This document shows, piece by piece, positions 21,401-33,544 of a stretch of 64,000 nt of DNA. The stretch spans positions 18,152,039-18,216,038 of the forward strand of contig NC_088317.1 of NCBI RefSeq assembly GCF_910592395.1. Direction: 5' to 3'. The translations under genes were made by a program, and so were the position numbers. The notes beneath the pieces were generated by a model. The model searched no databases. It was not told the origin of the DNA and saw nothing but the letters and a program-made list of their open reading frames with translations. Within the stretch, counting starts at the first letter, position 1. Each line of letters opens with the position of its first letter. This DNA comes from Lineus longissimus (taxonomy: Eukaryota > Nemertea > Pilidiophora > Heteronemertea > Lineidae).

Positions 21401-22630
21401 CGGCATTGTCTAGTGACAGAAAGAGAATTGCAACACAAACAGACAAACGGACAGTCATTTATACATGGTGCCCTCTTGGAGAGAACAGTTATAAGAAATA
21501 AAATCGGACAAATGTGACAGGAATGTTCTCAGAAGAAATTAGCACCAGAGCTATTTCCAAGAATGGTCAACAATACTTGGCCAGTCTTTAACGTTATAAT
21601 GGTTACTCCAAGCAAAGGAGAATAAGTTAAAAATCAGGTCTTGTTAATCGTAAAGTAATTATCTCACAGAACAGCTGAAGAAGACATGGTCAGATACCAA
21701 AGAATTGTAAAACAGTCTGCAGCAAGTCCTGGACATGCTTCATTTCATTGACGTTTTGTCAAAATGGCCAAGAGCATTGACAACTTCGGTGACCATTCGG
21801 CATTTCAACAAAACATCATAAATATATTTCGTTATATATTTCCAAAGATAAAGCTACAAATGGAACCCATGCAAACAAACAAATGGACAATGGCTACTCG
21901 ACCTTGTTGCAATATCAAAAAGCACTATCATAAGTAATATTCACTGGATAAATATTGTCGCAGAAGCATTCTGGATTTTTCCTCCGAGCATAGAATGGAC
22001 TATCGGAAATACGCCCAAACATGAATGTCAAAGACATTTTTACCACTTTTTACGATATCTGTGCATTTGTAACGATATGTTTGATCTCCTTCAACTCAGT
22101 TATAAAGGTATCAAATCGCAAGCAATGAACGAGGGAGTAAGCAAACGTCATAAGTTAACACAAAATTCACCCACACAGATTTTCCATTGGACTAACCCTA
22201 CTAGGTTAAAATATAGCAAATACCTCATGATTATAGGCTTGAACTTGAAAGGCTTGGTGGGTTTGGATTGGTAATGGTGAAAAAGTTGTTCCACTCAGAA
22301 GTAAAGTGGAATACTTTTTGGGCAAATATACCAAAACAGAACAACTAAATCGTCTCAATAGAATAAGTTTTGAAAACGTGTGGCTATATATCATCTCAAA
22401 GCAATTGTAAAAGCTGTTGGTGAAATGAAAATGACTCAGCCAAGGCTGCAGCTAGGACATGAATTGATGAACAAAGAAATTTTAAAAAATCACGCTTACA
22501 GTGAAAGGCTTTGGCTGGGTCAACCTGATCAAGGGAAATGTATCAACAATGGCTTTAGTTGGTGGTATTGTTCACGCTCAAGATCAATCAATTATGCTCA
22601 GCTTTACAAGAACAATACTACACCAGGTGT
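18476..22630. other. AT-rich non-coding stretch
   Basis: No gene, RNA or transposon is recognised. Frames of 60-90 codons occur on both strands (for example 19881-20153 minus, 20945-21172 plus) without supporting features. Confidence 0.4.
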
Positions 22631-22631
22631 C

Positions 22632-22704
22632 ATGTGTTCCTCAGTGGTCTGGTGGCAGCGGGTGTGATCATGGTGCTGATGGTCCCAGGTTCAAACCCCC
22701 GAAG
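22632..22704 (+). mobile_element. tRNA-like SINE head or tRNA pseudogene
   Basis: The segment is 73 nt, tRNA-sized. Its first six bases (GTTCCT) pair with its last six (AGGAAC), like an acceptor stem. A B-box-like GGTTCAAACCC sits at the T-arm position. The anticodon and T stems do not pair properly, so a functional tRNA is unlikely. The fit is better with a SINE head or pseudogene. Confidence 0.45.
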
Positions 22705-22748
22705 GAACAGCTTGAATTTTTTTTCTCAATGTTACCTTTTTTTTTATT

Positions 22749-22784
22749 GGGTAGAAGAAGTAAAACTTTTACTTCTTTCTACCC
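22749..22784. repeat. 36-bp near-perfect palindrome
   Basis: GGGTAGAAGAAGTAAAAC is followed directly by its complement TTTTACTTCTTTCTACCC with one extra T. The stem is about 17 bp with essentially no loop. It follows a T-rich stretch 45 bp after the tRNA-like segment, so it may belong to the same short element. Confidence 0.75.
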
Positions 22785-24448
22785 AAATAAATAAGTTTGT
22801 AATTCGCAAATCAAGAGATAAGCAGGAACTTCATAATGGGCATAGTGTCTTCCTTGTGCACAACAAGAACACATTCTGTGGCAGAGTACAATCAAATATT
22901 GATTGACCACTCTGGGATGATGGACCACAGAACGATAATAATTCCCAGCCTCTAGGGCATGAACTGGCAGGGGCATTGACCACCACTGCCATGGTAGATA
23001 CTCCTTATTCTCCACACAGACAACGGGCAGATCATCGCTAGGGGTCAACACCATTAACCCAGCACAGTCAAGGAAGGCAGGCATGTTGCCATTTTATGTT
23101 ACTCTCAATTTGTTGAGCAAAAGAAGAATTGCACCTGTTTGAAAAAAAATCAGCACTTCATCTACTTCCTCACCATTTAGATGTTTTATGACCATAATTC
23201 CTCAGGCCTTTGACACGGATGTTGGTGGACTGGTGCCCCCAATGTCAAGGAGGGCATAGTGTTTTGAGAAGATGGCACCAGCTAAAAGTTCCGAAAGCAG
23301 TTCTAATTCACATCTATCATCTTATGATCATCATTCACTTCCCTTACTTAACTTTCAGTTAGACTAGATTCAGTCCCAATCTGGGTTGTTTTTAATGTTA
23401 CTTACAATATTTCTGATCCAGCCTCACAACATACAAACCCCAATCCTGCTCAGCCACTTTTCTTACCAGAGCATACAGCATCTATGTATATTTCTTGTGA
23501 TTGTTCTTTTTGTGATATTACCATGTCGATTCCATGTGTTATTTGATATCGGGCAACTTTTATACATGCAGCTGCCTTTATAAAAGAACAGGTCTTAGTT
23601 GCTCCTGTTACAGGCAAATCTTCATGGGGAGATACTTCAGGCAACTCAGAACCTGATACGCAATATTAGCAAAGGATGTTTGCTTCGCGGTGGTGGAAAA
23701 AATTGGCTTCCTGAGATATTGTTGCTCCTAGCCAACCGAGATTAAAATGCAGGTTCTCATCAGTGTAGATGCGGAGCACAAATTTGAAAACTGGGTCCCA
23801 TTTCACAACGATGGACCAGCATTGGTCCAGTGCACCATTAAATTCATATGCAACACTAGGCCAAGATACCAGCCTTAGGATATCACGACACAATGCAGGT
23901 ACATGATGCTTGGTATTTTGTGATTGCCATGTCTCATCAGGGTTGAGAACAGGCATTCATGGCCTTTTTCTTCCAAAACACCCTTCGTGACCTCCCTTGG
24001 TGTTGTGCATTGTGAATGCTATGGCTCTTAGTCTTAAGTCATGCCAGTAGTCTTGTATCGTTCACCTAAAAAGGCATTTATCACTGCTCTTTTTCTTGGT
24101 AAGCCGGTTTACCGATAACCCGTCTTTGATGCTGATGTTACGTGACGTGAAGCGGATATGGCGTGCATTAGCTGCACCAGGTCATGTGGACATTCCTCGA
24201 AGCCTACCTTTGAGGGAACACAGTGTCTTATATCAGTGTTGCTCGTAAAAGCAATTAAAAGGCACTGCACCACGCCGAGTAAACAGCACTTTTTTAGCTG
24301 CAGGTCTACTCTTGTGATCAGAGATTGCTTTATCAAACAGGCTGTGTACCCACTGACTAATCCCTTGTGAACTTGTGGCATTGTTTCACTTGTCTCCATG
24401 TAATGTCCCTGGTCCAACCAATGGGAATGTTCAAGAAGCCAAGTCACC
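22785..24448 (-). other. Non-coding stretch with possible decayed coding on the minus strand
   Basis: Minus-strand frames at 22779-23084, 23450-23644 and 23666-23956 have fairly protein-like composition (for instance a WQWWSMPLPVHALEAGNYY segment). They sit in series within 1.2 kb. None is recognised and no start, splice pair or shared domain links them. They may be remains of an old transposon gene, or chance. Confidence 0.25.
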
Positions 24449-24449
24449 A

Positions 24450-24995
24450 ATGACCATGTCTGTCTCATACACTCTCAAGAACCAAGCGGCTGCTGTCACG
24501 TCCCGTTGTTACTGGTGTTAGGCTGCTTTGGTGTAGCGTATGGATTTCGATAATTCGTTGTGTGGTGTATAGATTTCCATTGTCATACAAGTTACCAATA
24601 CCCATGTCTGTCACATACACCCTCAATGCCCAAGGTTCTGCGGTTACCGTTTGTGAGGTTAGGAAGTCGTTCATAGATCTTGTGACATATGTCTACAAAA
24701 ACCATTGCTATTGTGACCTTAGACTAACCTGTCTCCTGACGAACTGTGCATTCTCAAGCCCAAAGACTGTGGTAGAGGCTACTGATGAAGTAAGGAATCA
24801 AATCAAAACAAAACAGATCAGTACCTTTGATAGTTCCGAATTTACTTTTCAACCTCCCAGTAACCGATGTTAGGGTATTTCTTGTCACCTGATGTGGTCT
24901 ATGGATAATCATTGTCGTAGGATTTATCAATAACCACTGAAGATGTGGGTCCTAATCACATATTGATCATGGCTGTCGCATACATTAGACAGTAC
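24450..24995. repeat. Diverged tandem repeat
   Basis: 'ccatgtctgtctcatacactctcaa' near 24456 recurs as 'ccatgtctgtcacatacaccctcaa' near 24603, and weakly as 'tcatggctgtcgcatacattag' near 24967. A linked 'attgtcatacaagttaccaa' motif also recurs as 'attgtcgtaggatttatcaa'. The spacing is about 150 bp and then irregular. Confidence 0.45.
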
Positions 24996-25474
24996 TTGCA
25001 TTGCTCATTATCGGAAGTCAACAGATGGTGTTTTTATTCACCGTTGTTGTGGCTGATATCGTTAGTCTCTTCTCCTTCAGTTTTCACTCGTGTTTTCTAG
25101 CAACGATGTTTGGGCCCATATGGGGATATTGGTTTAGTGACTCAACCAAATGCCATAGATTTGGAGACAAGAAAATGGAACTTGTATTTCTCGATGGTTT
25201 GTGTTCATGCCCTGCATGGCCAGAAAGTCAATTCTGGAGATTTGGCATCAGTTTAAAATGACATGCCATTAAGCTACGAGTTCACCCCGGGTACGAATGC
25301 ATCATATTTTGCTTGCGATTTCCACCCCAAAACAATCAGAGTAAGGGTTTGGAGTAACATTTTGGTATTGACTCCAACCGATGTTGTTATCTGACTGAAC
25401 ACTCTTAACCAGGCCAACAGTGAGACCTTTAGAGGTCAAATGAGTTATCCAATCCACAATCTGAGCGATTCCAA

Positions 25475-25628
25475 CATGTACCTATTCATGCACCTGTACC
25501 CATTTATGCACCTGGATGGAGTAAAGCTTGTCAGACACGAGACCGGTCCAGAGTCTCACACTAGCTGTGGGGTATGAACCAGGTACCTCTTCACCACTTA
25601 CTGAGAGCCAATAGACCACCACAACTCT
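25475..25628 (-). mobile_element. tRNA-derived SINE, minus strand
   Basis: Read on the minus strand, a tRNA-like head (GTGGTGGTCTATTGGCTCTC) leads to a B-box-like GGTTCATACCCCAC. The body ends with CCAGGTGCATAAATGGGTAC and a second similar copy. This is the arrangement of the common SINE family of marine invertebrates, in which this motif follows the tRNA head. Boundaries are approximate. Confidence 0.6.
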
Positions 25629-25634
25629 TATGAT

Positions 25635-27300
25635 GCACTTTCTCCTTGTTGGTGAGGACTTCTATTCATTACTCTAGGTATGGTTCATTCCGTCACTATG
25701 CATATCACCCAATCCCATCGTGACTAACCTACTGACAAGCTATATATCAAACTGCGTTGATCCCTGATATAGCAGGTGGCAATATGATTGTTCCTGATGT
25801 AAACTAGCTGACATTATCTCATCCCCGTAGCCATTTCCTGACAATCACCATAACACTGGGCACCAAGGTCACTGAACATTAGAAACACTAATTCCATTGT
25901 ACCGAGCAACTGATCTCAGACCTTTGATTTGATATAAATCTCAGAGGGCAAAAGCCTTGGTGGAAAATGAGCTATTCGGGTGACCCACCACCTCCTGTCT
26001 TGTTTCTATCGACTTGCCGTTAAAGAGATGCACTGTTGTGATGTTCTCACATGGTTACGTTGCATCATCAAACAAACATGTACAGCAACGTCATCATCTT
26101 TGCGTTAGGGGGCGTAACTCTCTCTCAGACAGACACAACGTATTTTGGTTCATGAAGACTTTGTCATGAACACTCGGATTCTGTATCACTCGAACCTAAG
26201 TTCTGTTGTCATTTTGAATATTATAATATCTCATGGTATCAAAAGTGATATCGTCAATTTCGGATCTGGTGCATTATTCAGCAATCACGCTCCACATTAT
26301 TCAGACTTCAGCAAGTCTATTGTGATTTTCTATTCTTCGTATTTTTCTAAATTTGTGGCTTGGGAAACACCTATCTAAAAAAGTACTTTAGACAATGAGC
26401 TCTTTATCAATAGCCATCGTAAATCTCCCAGATACCAGCTTGGTAACAAGTAGATTGTGATTAAGATAGTCTCATATCATCAGAGGCGATATCCATCGTC
26501 TATTCATGCAGCTTTGGTATCATCATCCACGACCAACTACAGAACAACAGCCAATGAAGGATTCTTCAATAATTAATATAGATATTAGCAGTCTGATATT
26601 TGATCACCAGACTCAGACTTCAATCATTTCATATTAAAACGGTGGTTTATAATTACAGCAGGTTGTGGTATTATTATAATCCTAGCGTGCTATTTGTCGA
26701 TGCCCTGTCCTTCAAACCCAAGCATTGGTTTTTATAGTGTAAAACTGTTGACTTGATATAGCAATGGTTTCTTTCATTGGATGTTTTCCTGAGGAGGCCG
26801 CCCACTGCAAGGACACAGAAAAATCTGGCTAAAATGACAGGTCCGAAACAAATTTTTCCGATTTTTTATCTGTTTACATGTACATGTAGCAAACTTTGAA
26901 CAGTACTCATTCACACCGAAGTGTAACCGGATTCAAAATCTAGAAATTTTGTTCCAACTATTGTCAATCATGGCCCAGCTTCATAGTCATTGGAGGAGCG
27001 CAAGTTCAAAATCCTTGGCATGGCGAGCTGTGCACATCTTAACCCACAAAGACCAATCCAATCCCCATCTTCATAACAGGCACTAATTAACATGATTAAA
27101 GACTGTGCGATCTCAGAACCTTGTCTGTCCAGAAACTGTTACAGAGATGCGATGGATAGAAGAGCAAAGCCAAGATGAACTGGATTATAAATAGAAGAGT
27201 TTGCTTCTTCATTCTCAACAACTACTCTGGCTCCAAATCTCTAAAGCAGAGTTGATTGGCTGAAGAAGCAGTGGATCTCAAAACCCTGTGACTTTATGAT
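25635..27300. other. AT-rich non-coding stretch
   Basis: No supported feature is seen. The frame at 26145-26378 has no recognisable signature. Confidence 0.4.
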
Positions 27301-27302
27301 GT

Positions 27303-27435
27303 CAGAACTCCTTCCTCTTCAAAATATTTCCATACTAGTACGATAATCCTTCCTCTTCGAACTATATTTCCATGATACACCGGTTATCCTTCCTCTTCAA
27401 AGTATATCCATACTACTTAAATAATTCTTCATCTT
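27303..27435. repeat. Short degenerate tandem repeat, unit about 50 bp
   Basis: The motif 'ccttcctcttc(a/g)aa(a/c/g)tatattccatac' recurs near 27310, 27350 and 27389, with a weaker copy near 27427. Linkers are AT-rich. Confidence 0.55.
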
Positions 27436-27439
27436 CACA

Positions 27440-30400
27440 AGGAAAGAAAGGACGATACTTTTATTTTGATATCCCTTCAAAGCCTTAAAGAGATAAAGGA
27501 AACACTAACAGAGCCAGACACAGAGAGAGCATATCAAGAATCTTGACTTAGCTTACGTAAATCTAAAGAACAGGAATAGGTCTCAGTGTACCAAACACAG
27601 CCTTATCTAAAGGAAATATTAGACCCTACTCAAAGGGCTTTGATGTAGAAAAAACTGTATATATCATATCCTTGTATAATGTTGGATGTCAATGAACATA
27701 GTAGACAATATTTTTGTCAGATATAGCGTTTTAACGCACGGATATGTGAGATTGACTGTATTCTGATAATGACAACATGTTTTTTATATAGGTAGAGAGC
27801 TGTAACGGGGCGGGATGTTATATATTTGTGAGATATTCCTGACATAAGCATTTCTCATTGCAATTTATTCGGCTAATGAATCACTTTATGAGTACACCCC
27901 ACTCTCCCAATATAATAGGATTTTCATTATGACGCCCCATAAGAAAACAGATGCAGTCAGCAATTGCGCTGGTGTCAACGGTATAGTTCCAAAACTATTG
28001 ATATGTCGAAATAAAAACTCTGTTACACCAATTCGTAATAAATGGTTCAGGGACTTGCCAATCTCATTACCCAGTGCACTTTTCGATATGACATTTCTTT
28101 TGCATTCATGGTAGTGTTGTGAAAAAAAACACATACATGTACCTTATCATCTGACCAAAATGGAACAGGAAGCTGGTTAATGTAGGATCCAGCAGAGAGG
28201 TAGGAGGTTGCTTGCCCCTGGATCAAATTAGGGTTATTGGTTTCCATGACCAAGGGCTACCACACGCCCTTTTTGGTTCATGACACTGTAAACCAAGAAA
28301 TGGCTAATGCAATTTTATTTCATTGTTTTCCTGAATTGGAACTTTGGCGATTTTTAAGCAATTTCATACAGACTATCATTTTCCCCGCCTTATATTTTCA
28401 CGATTATCTCTAATGCGAAAAAAGGCATGTCAGCAATACTGGAGTCCACTGTAAACTTATGAACTGAATAAATATGATACTTAACTAATCGCGATGCCAT
28501 CATAAAGCATAGCCATCCTAAAGATATCAGTATGAATCGTTAATTCAAGACAAAATCTTACCTTTGTAATGTTTATGATTATTGACAATTGTGTCCAAAT
28601 TTGTATCCTTCCACCTCAGTAATCCAAAGTCATTAAGAAGTCCCTAAAGCTTTGTGATGAACAACTTTGGCAAGCTAATTGACAAATAAATCAATCCCAC
28701 AAAAGCATATCTCAAAGAGAAACTGCACAACAGTCTTAAACCCCTGTCACACAGTATTCCAAAGACATCCACAAATATCAAGACGCAACGCAAGTAAAGC
28801 CATCAGAAATATCATTACCGCCATATCGGCTAGCGAACATCATTATACTTCAACTAGCAGCATTCAGTCACACTCTGTCAGTCCTTATTCAGGCAAGCAG
28901 CGGTTCCACACGACTTCTAATAGCCATATAAGCCAATTTTGCCGCTGTATTTCTGTAGCGCGATTAGGCTATCATTCGGTTAGCCACAATCATCTGACTT
29001 GGCCTCAAGCACTCGCTAGAGTCACATAAAGCCTTATGGCAGTGTCCAAACTATTGGACACGTTACTTGTATTCGGCCCGATGGAAATTTACCAAACTCC
29101 TTACAAAAACTGATCACGCAGCAATGTTTAATTCATGGCGTGTATTAACAGATGACGGGATGGACATCGGCCGTTTTGGCAGGTGTGGGGTGTTGACATA
29201 ATCTGCAGGGAAGCCATGATTTCACTCAAAATGGTAGCCACGACCACTTGGGTCTATATCAACAAGCATAACGATCTTGCGTGCTTTAGTTATGATTTTC
29301 AATAGTTTTCTTCCCAGCTTATAAACTGAAGATGACACAGCCTTTGTTCCACTCATGATAACATTTTTCAATGATGTACCGTAATGTTTTCCTTTGAAAT
29401 AAAGATAATGCAGCAATTAGCTTTTAAGAAATTCAATGCTAGTGACTATAAATCAAGACACACCACCTGACTGACGACTTTGTCTTTTTTTAACTGGCAC
29501 GTAATAGCCAACGAGGAAAATTATTTTCATGTCGCTGATCTGCCAGACATGTTGAGTCTGACAATTTATTGGGACTTGATGGCGTTAAAGCAGGCGCAAG
29601 CCAAATATTAGGCATGACTGAATCTTGGTATGAAAAACATCTGCTCTGAGAAGCAAACTACACCACGTCTATCACATGACTGTGGAATAGTCGCTCACAA
29701 TTTGCTATATAATTTGCAATGCTTCACACTAAATCTCAAATGTATCACTTGCCATGTGGCTAATGCTGCTGCCTTGTGCGATCATCCGGGGTTTCAGCTA
29801 GTGATTTATGGCTGAAAACTGATATGGTCATAATGATTTTAAATATACAAGAAGTAATAGAAGCTTTAGTGTTTTTGACATATGATGAAAATATCGAAGA
29901 CGGGCAATTTAGTCAGTATTATTGACAATTGAGATCTATCTGCAGTCGTTCTCAATTGGGTCTACGTAATTCAACCAGTATCAACATCAGGTAGGATGTA
30001 CCAAGACATCATATTTTTCCATAGTATAGCTCAACTATTACTTGTATATACATTTGTATTTTGCTTCTTTCTCATTAATGTAATTTGGAGTTCCTGGGAT
30101 TGTTAGACAATCACCAGCCAATTGCACGACCTTGTTTTGATCGTTCAGGGTCTTAGACATGGTGTTCGCCTCACCACCCCACTACCTTTGCTGATGTGAC
30201 TACTCAATGCGTGACCCCAGTCAGCACTGATGAAAAGAACCCAGCGCCAAAGGGCTGAAATCCATACAGGTCTCTTTCACCTAGTTCTGACGCGACGTAC
30301 TCAATACGTGACCAGAGCCAGCGCAATGAACCGGATGGCATGTCAGTTGAGCTTAACAACGCAGTGAGGATTGCTCCTTGTACCAGTCATTTGCCTCCCT

Positions 30401-33160
30401 GGAGAATTATTCCTCAGCAAGACATTGCCACTGGTCTTCCTGCAATTGGAAACTTCTAAATGGCAGCTGCCACCTTAGATATAGATTTTTGTTTGTTCGG
30501 CATTTCTTATTTCCTCTCAAGCTGTAGATCACCGAGGAGACAGCGTATAGATTCTATCTCACACAGCAACATGATGCCTTTTTTTCGCTAAAAGACTAAC
30601 TATTTCCACATACCATACACCGGCTGGAAGGCACTTGAGATTTCTGTAAATCACTTCAGACCAGTTGACCTAGACAATGCTCTTAAAGGCGGCCTATAAT
30701 AATAAGATATTTGACACTACAGCGCCCAATGTGACCTTGAAGAGAGGTTAAGGTCAACAATGTTTTAACACAATACGCATAAGGCCACCTGACATGAATC
30801 TACAACATACATTTGATGGTCCTTGATTGAGATTATGATCACATTTATGACAACTGCCAGTCAAACTGCTTACATTCAACTGATGGACATTTTTTATTTT
30901 CTGTGACCTTGACCATGTAGCTATTGCATTCTTCTTCGTCTATTTCCCCATGCCGGACTTTCCTTTATTTACTTCTGTCACATTTCTTCTATCAGAACAT
31001 GTCCAAGATTTAGAAGCAGGGTCATGCCCGCTCATTATTGTGCTCAGTAAACCACAACCATCTGACATGCAAATTGCACACAGCGGCCGGAATTCACATC
31101 ATAAAGTTAATTTGAGTCGAGCCACAAAATGGAATGGGTTTTACGATGGCCTTCCATACATTTTATTACTTTCTAGGGAAACATCATCAGACAAGAAATG
31201 AACATTTCCTGAAGTTATGTACAGAGAACTAAATGACCTTTTTTTAGAAATACTATCGTCGAAATTGGAATGCTGCTGTGCTGTGAAGAAAAACTAGATG
31301 ATCAAAAGGCAAGGCTACGACATGAGACTTGACCTTTTTCCTGTACTTTGGTACTTTGGTACTGAGGATAGGCCGGATTCAACCACAATACGTTTCATAG
31401 ATTGGTAACTAGTTGGTCAGATAAGACATCAGTGCTGACATGGGTAGGATTACCTAATCTGATCAAATATTAAGAGCAGAAACATGATTCATCGTTTGCT
31501 TCATGTCTTATACTTTAAACAAAGCATATCGTCACATCCTCTGATTCCTCCTCCTTAACAGAATTTCCTTGGGTATACAGTATTGCGACAAGCAAAACTT
31601 GTGCCATCCAATCAGAAGAATTACTCCGCGAGCTATCCCGTGGGATGTAATCTACATTTTTTGGCATTATCGATGATCATTTGTGAATGCATCAGCAAAA
31701 TCAATGCAAGTTTCTTACACAACTTTTTCAGTCCTGCACAAAGCTTTTAACAAGCCCTGAGCTAACCTGGGAGCTGAAGTGTCTCGGAGAGTCTCAACCA
31801 TGTCTATTTTTTCCAACCGAAACCCAATACAAGTGGCAATTTCAAATTCGTTCATCTGGCAAAACTCTTCACAAGCTTGCCATGTTCTCCTCCATGTCAG
31901 AAGCAAAGACTCTCAATACAGCAAAGAAAACATCCTTTTCGGAACCGAAGTCATATTATTTGGTGTCATAGAGGGTGTCCAAAAAAAGGAAAGAAAATAT
32001 CTATCCCTAACGTAAACCTTTAAAGCCTGAGGTAGAACCACTTGCAGAAACAGTAACCCGGCATCCTTCTCCTTCACCTATACCACAGCATTTATTGACA
32101 ATATTTCATTAGCGGAATCCAATAACACTCTTAGCCGACATGAAAGGTACCCATATCCACGAATGAGGCAGGACAAAGGGGACATAAATGTTGTGTATAG
32201 GAGACCTGTCATAGAAGCACTTACATCGCCGATACTTCTTTATATGTCAATAGACAAACGTTGTATTGCATCAATGGGAGGTTAATAGTAAGGTTATCCT
32301 GATGCCCCACAACAAGTCTGCTTGCAAAGTTCAAAAGAAGCCTTCTTTTTGCGAAAAGAAGGGAAGTTCCGAATCCTGATTAAATTCCACATGTGAGTTA
32401 CATCATCGTAATATCCTTCATTTTTTTACATTTTATTTGTCTTTCTTCCATCTCAGTTGCTGGAAGTGTGTTGTGGTCATCAATGCTAAATCAAAGCCAA
32501 TGCGGCTCGAGATTTCACGGGCTCAGAGCACAAAGGACACGACACTTTTAACACATCGTTCCTGATAAATGGCAATATTGCCAATTTGCTTTTGCCAGCT
32601 ACAAATTTTTCTAAAAATGCATTAATGTCCGGTGTGCCCATCTGTCAACAATCAGCTATGTTACAGCTAATATCACTGCCGACTGTCAATATTACAGCAA
32701 TAAACTATTATTTTTCAGAGACAATAGGCAAGGACGCAACAGATTAATCCCAATATGTGGCTTGGATAGGAGGAAGTTGGCTCGTGTAGCTTACAATCAC
32801 GGAACAATGCCAACATGATATTGGCCAAGGACATCATTGGGACTAACAAATGCTGTTCTTTAGGGAGGCACCCTCATTATAGAGGTCAAATTGAATTAAA
32901 GGACAGATTTGGGACCAAAATTTGAATCCTTGATGTATAGGATGTCTTGCAAAGAGAGCTGTCCGCTCGCCGATGTTCCACTGTGATATAATTTGTAAGG
33001 AAATTCACAAGAGGGTTAAACTTGATGAATTTGCTGTCGGCGACAACCTAAAATATCCTTTACCGGCAAACAAGGCACAGTCAACACCATGTCAACATTC
33101 TGCTGCAGCAGCCAAATATTTCACAGAGCCGCAACGTTTTGTTTAGGAGTGGAGACGGCA
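27440..33160. other. AT-rich non-coding stretch
   Basis: No gene is supported. The frame at 28679-29029 lies in a Ser/His-rich low-similarity region starting near 'aacccctgtcacacag', which resembles a transposon end, but no matching opposite end was found. Other frames are short and isolated. Confidence 0.4.
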
Positions 33161-33162
33161 AT

Positions 33163-33470
33163 TCATTGATGTTGGTGCTTGTCAACAGCCTTTGGTGTGT
33201 CAACATCACCAGGCAGAGTTGCGTAAGCGATGAGAGAAACAAGGGCATATAAAACAATAAGTTTGTTTCTAGACATATAAAGGAAACCAGGATGTGGGAT
33301 TCTTAAAATCAAGGCTCGTGGCGGCATCAAAGGGAAAATGTTAATGGTAATAAGAAGCTTGTGAAAGGTACCATTGCACGAAGTGAACAGACACAGTGGA
33401 CGAAGCCATTTATCATGTGTTGATAAAGTCACACAGGGATGCTTTAAACTTGGGGTAGGGAGGCACTGAA
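33163..33470 (-). CDS. Candidate terminal exon, unrecognised protein
   Basis: A minus-strand frame of about 100 codons follows a strong acceptor-like tract (CCTTTTGTTTTTCAG, AG at 33472-33471) and ends with a stop at 33163. An internal Met at 33276 starts a 37-residue segment with a hydrophobic, signal-like core (MSRNKLIVLYALVSLIAYA) and a short polar tail. I do not recognise either reading. It may be a last exon, a short secreted peptide, or chance. Confidence 0.25.
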
Positions 33471-33544
33471 AAACAAAAGGAAAACAACTTGACCCAGGCC
33501 ATTTGTGAGACATTACATTGGAAATACATGCTAGGTTTTTCAAT

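Noticed and set aside
22632-22704. Functional tRNA gene
   Set aside because: The acceptor ends pair, but anticodon and T stems do not, so only a tRNA-derived relic is claimed.
24465-24674. NHL-like beta-propeller repeat coding on the minus strand
   Set aside because: The resemblance (VYVTDMGIGN with NGN) is slight and the region is a drifting tandem repeat with frame breaks.
28679-29029. 116-codon frame as a gene
   Set aside because: Low-similarity Ser/His-rich reading with no splice sites or domains; the start resembles a transposon end but no matching end was found.
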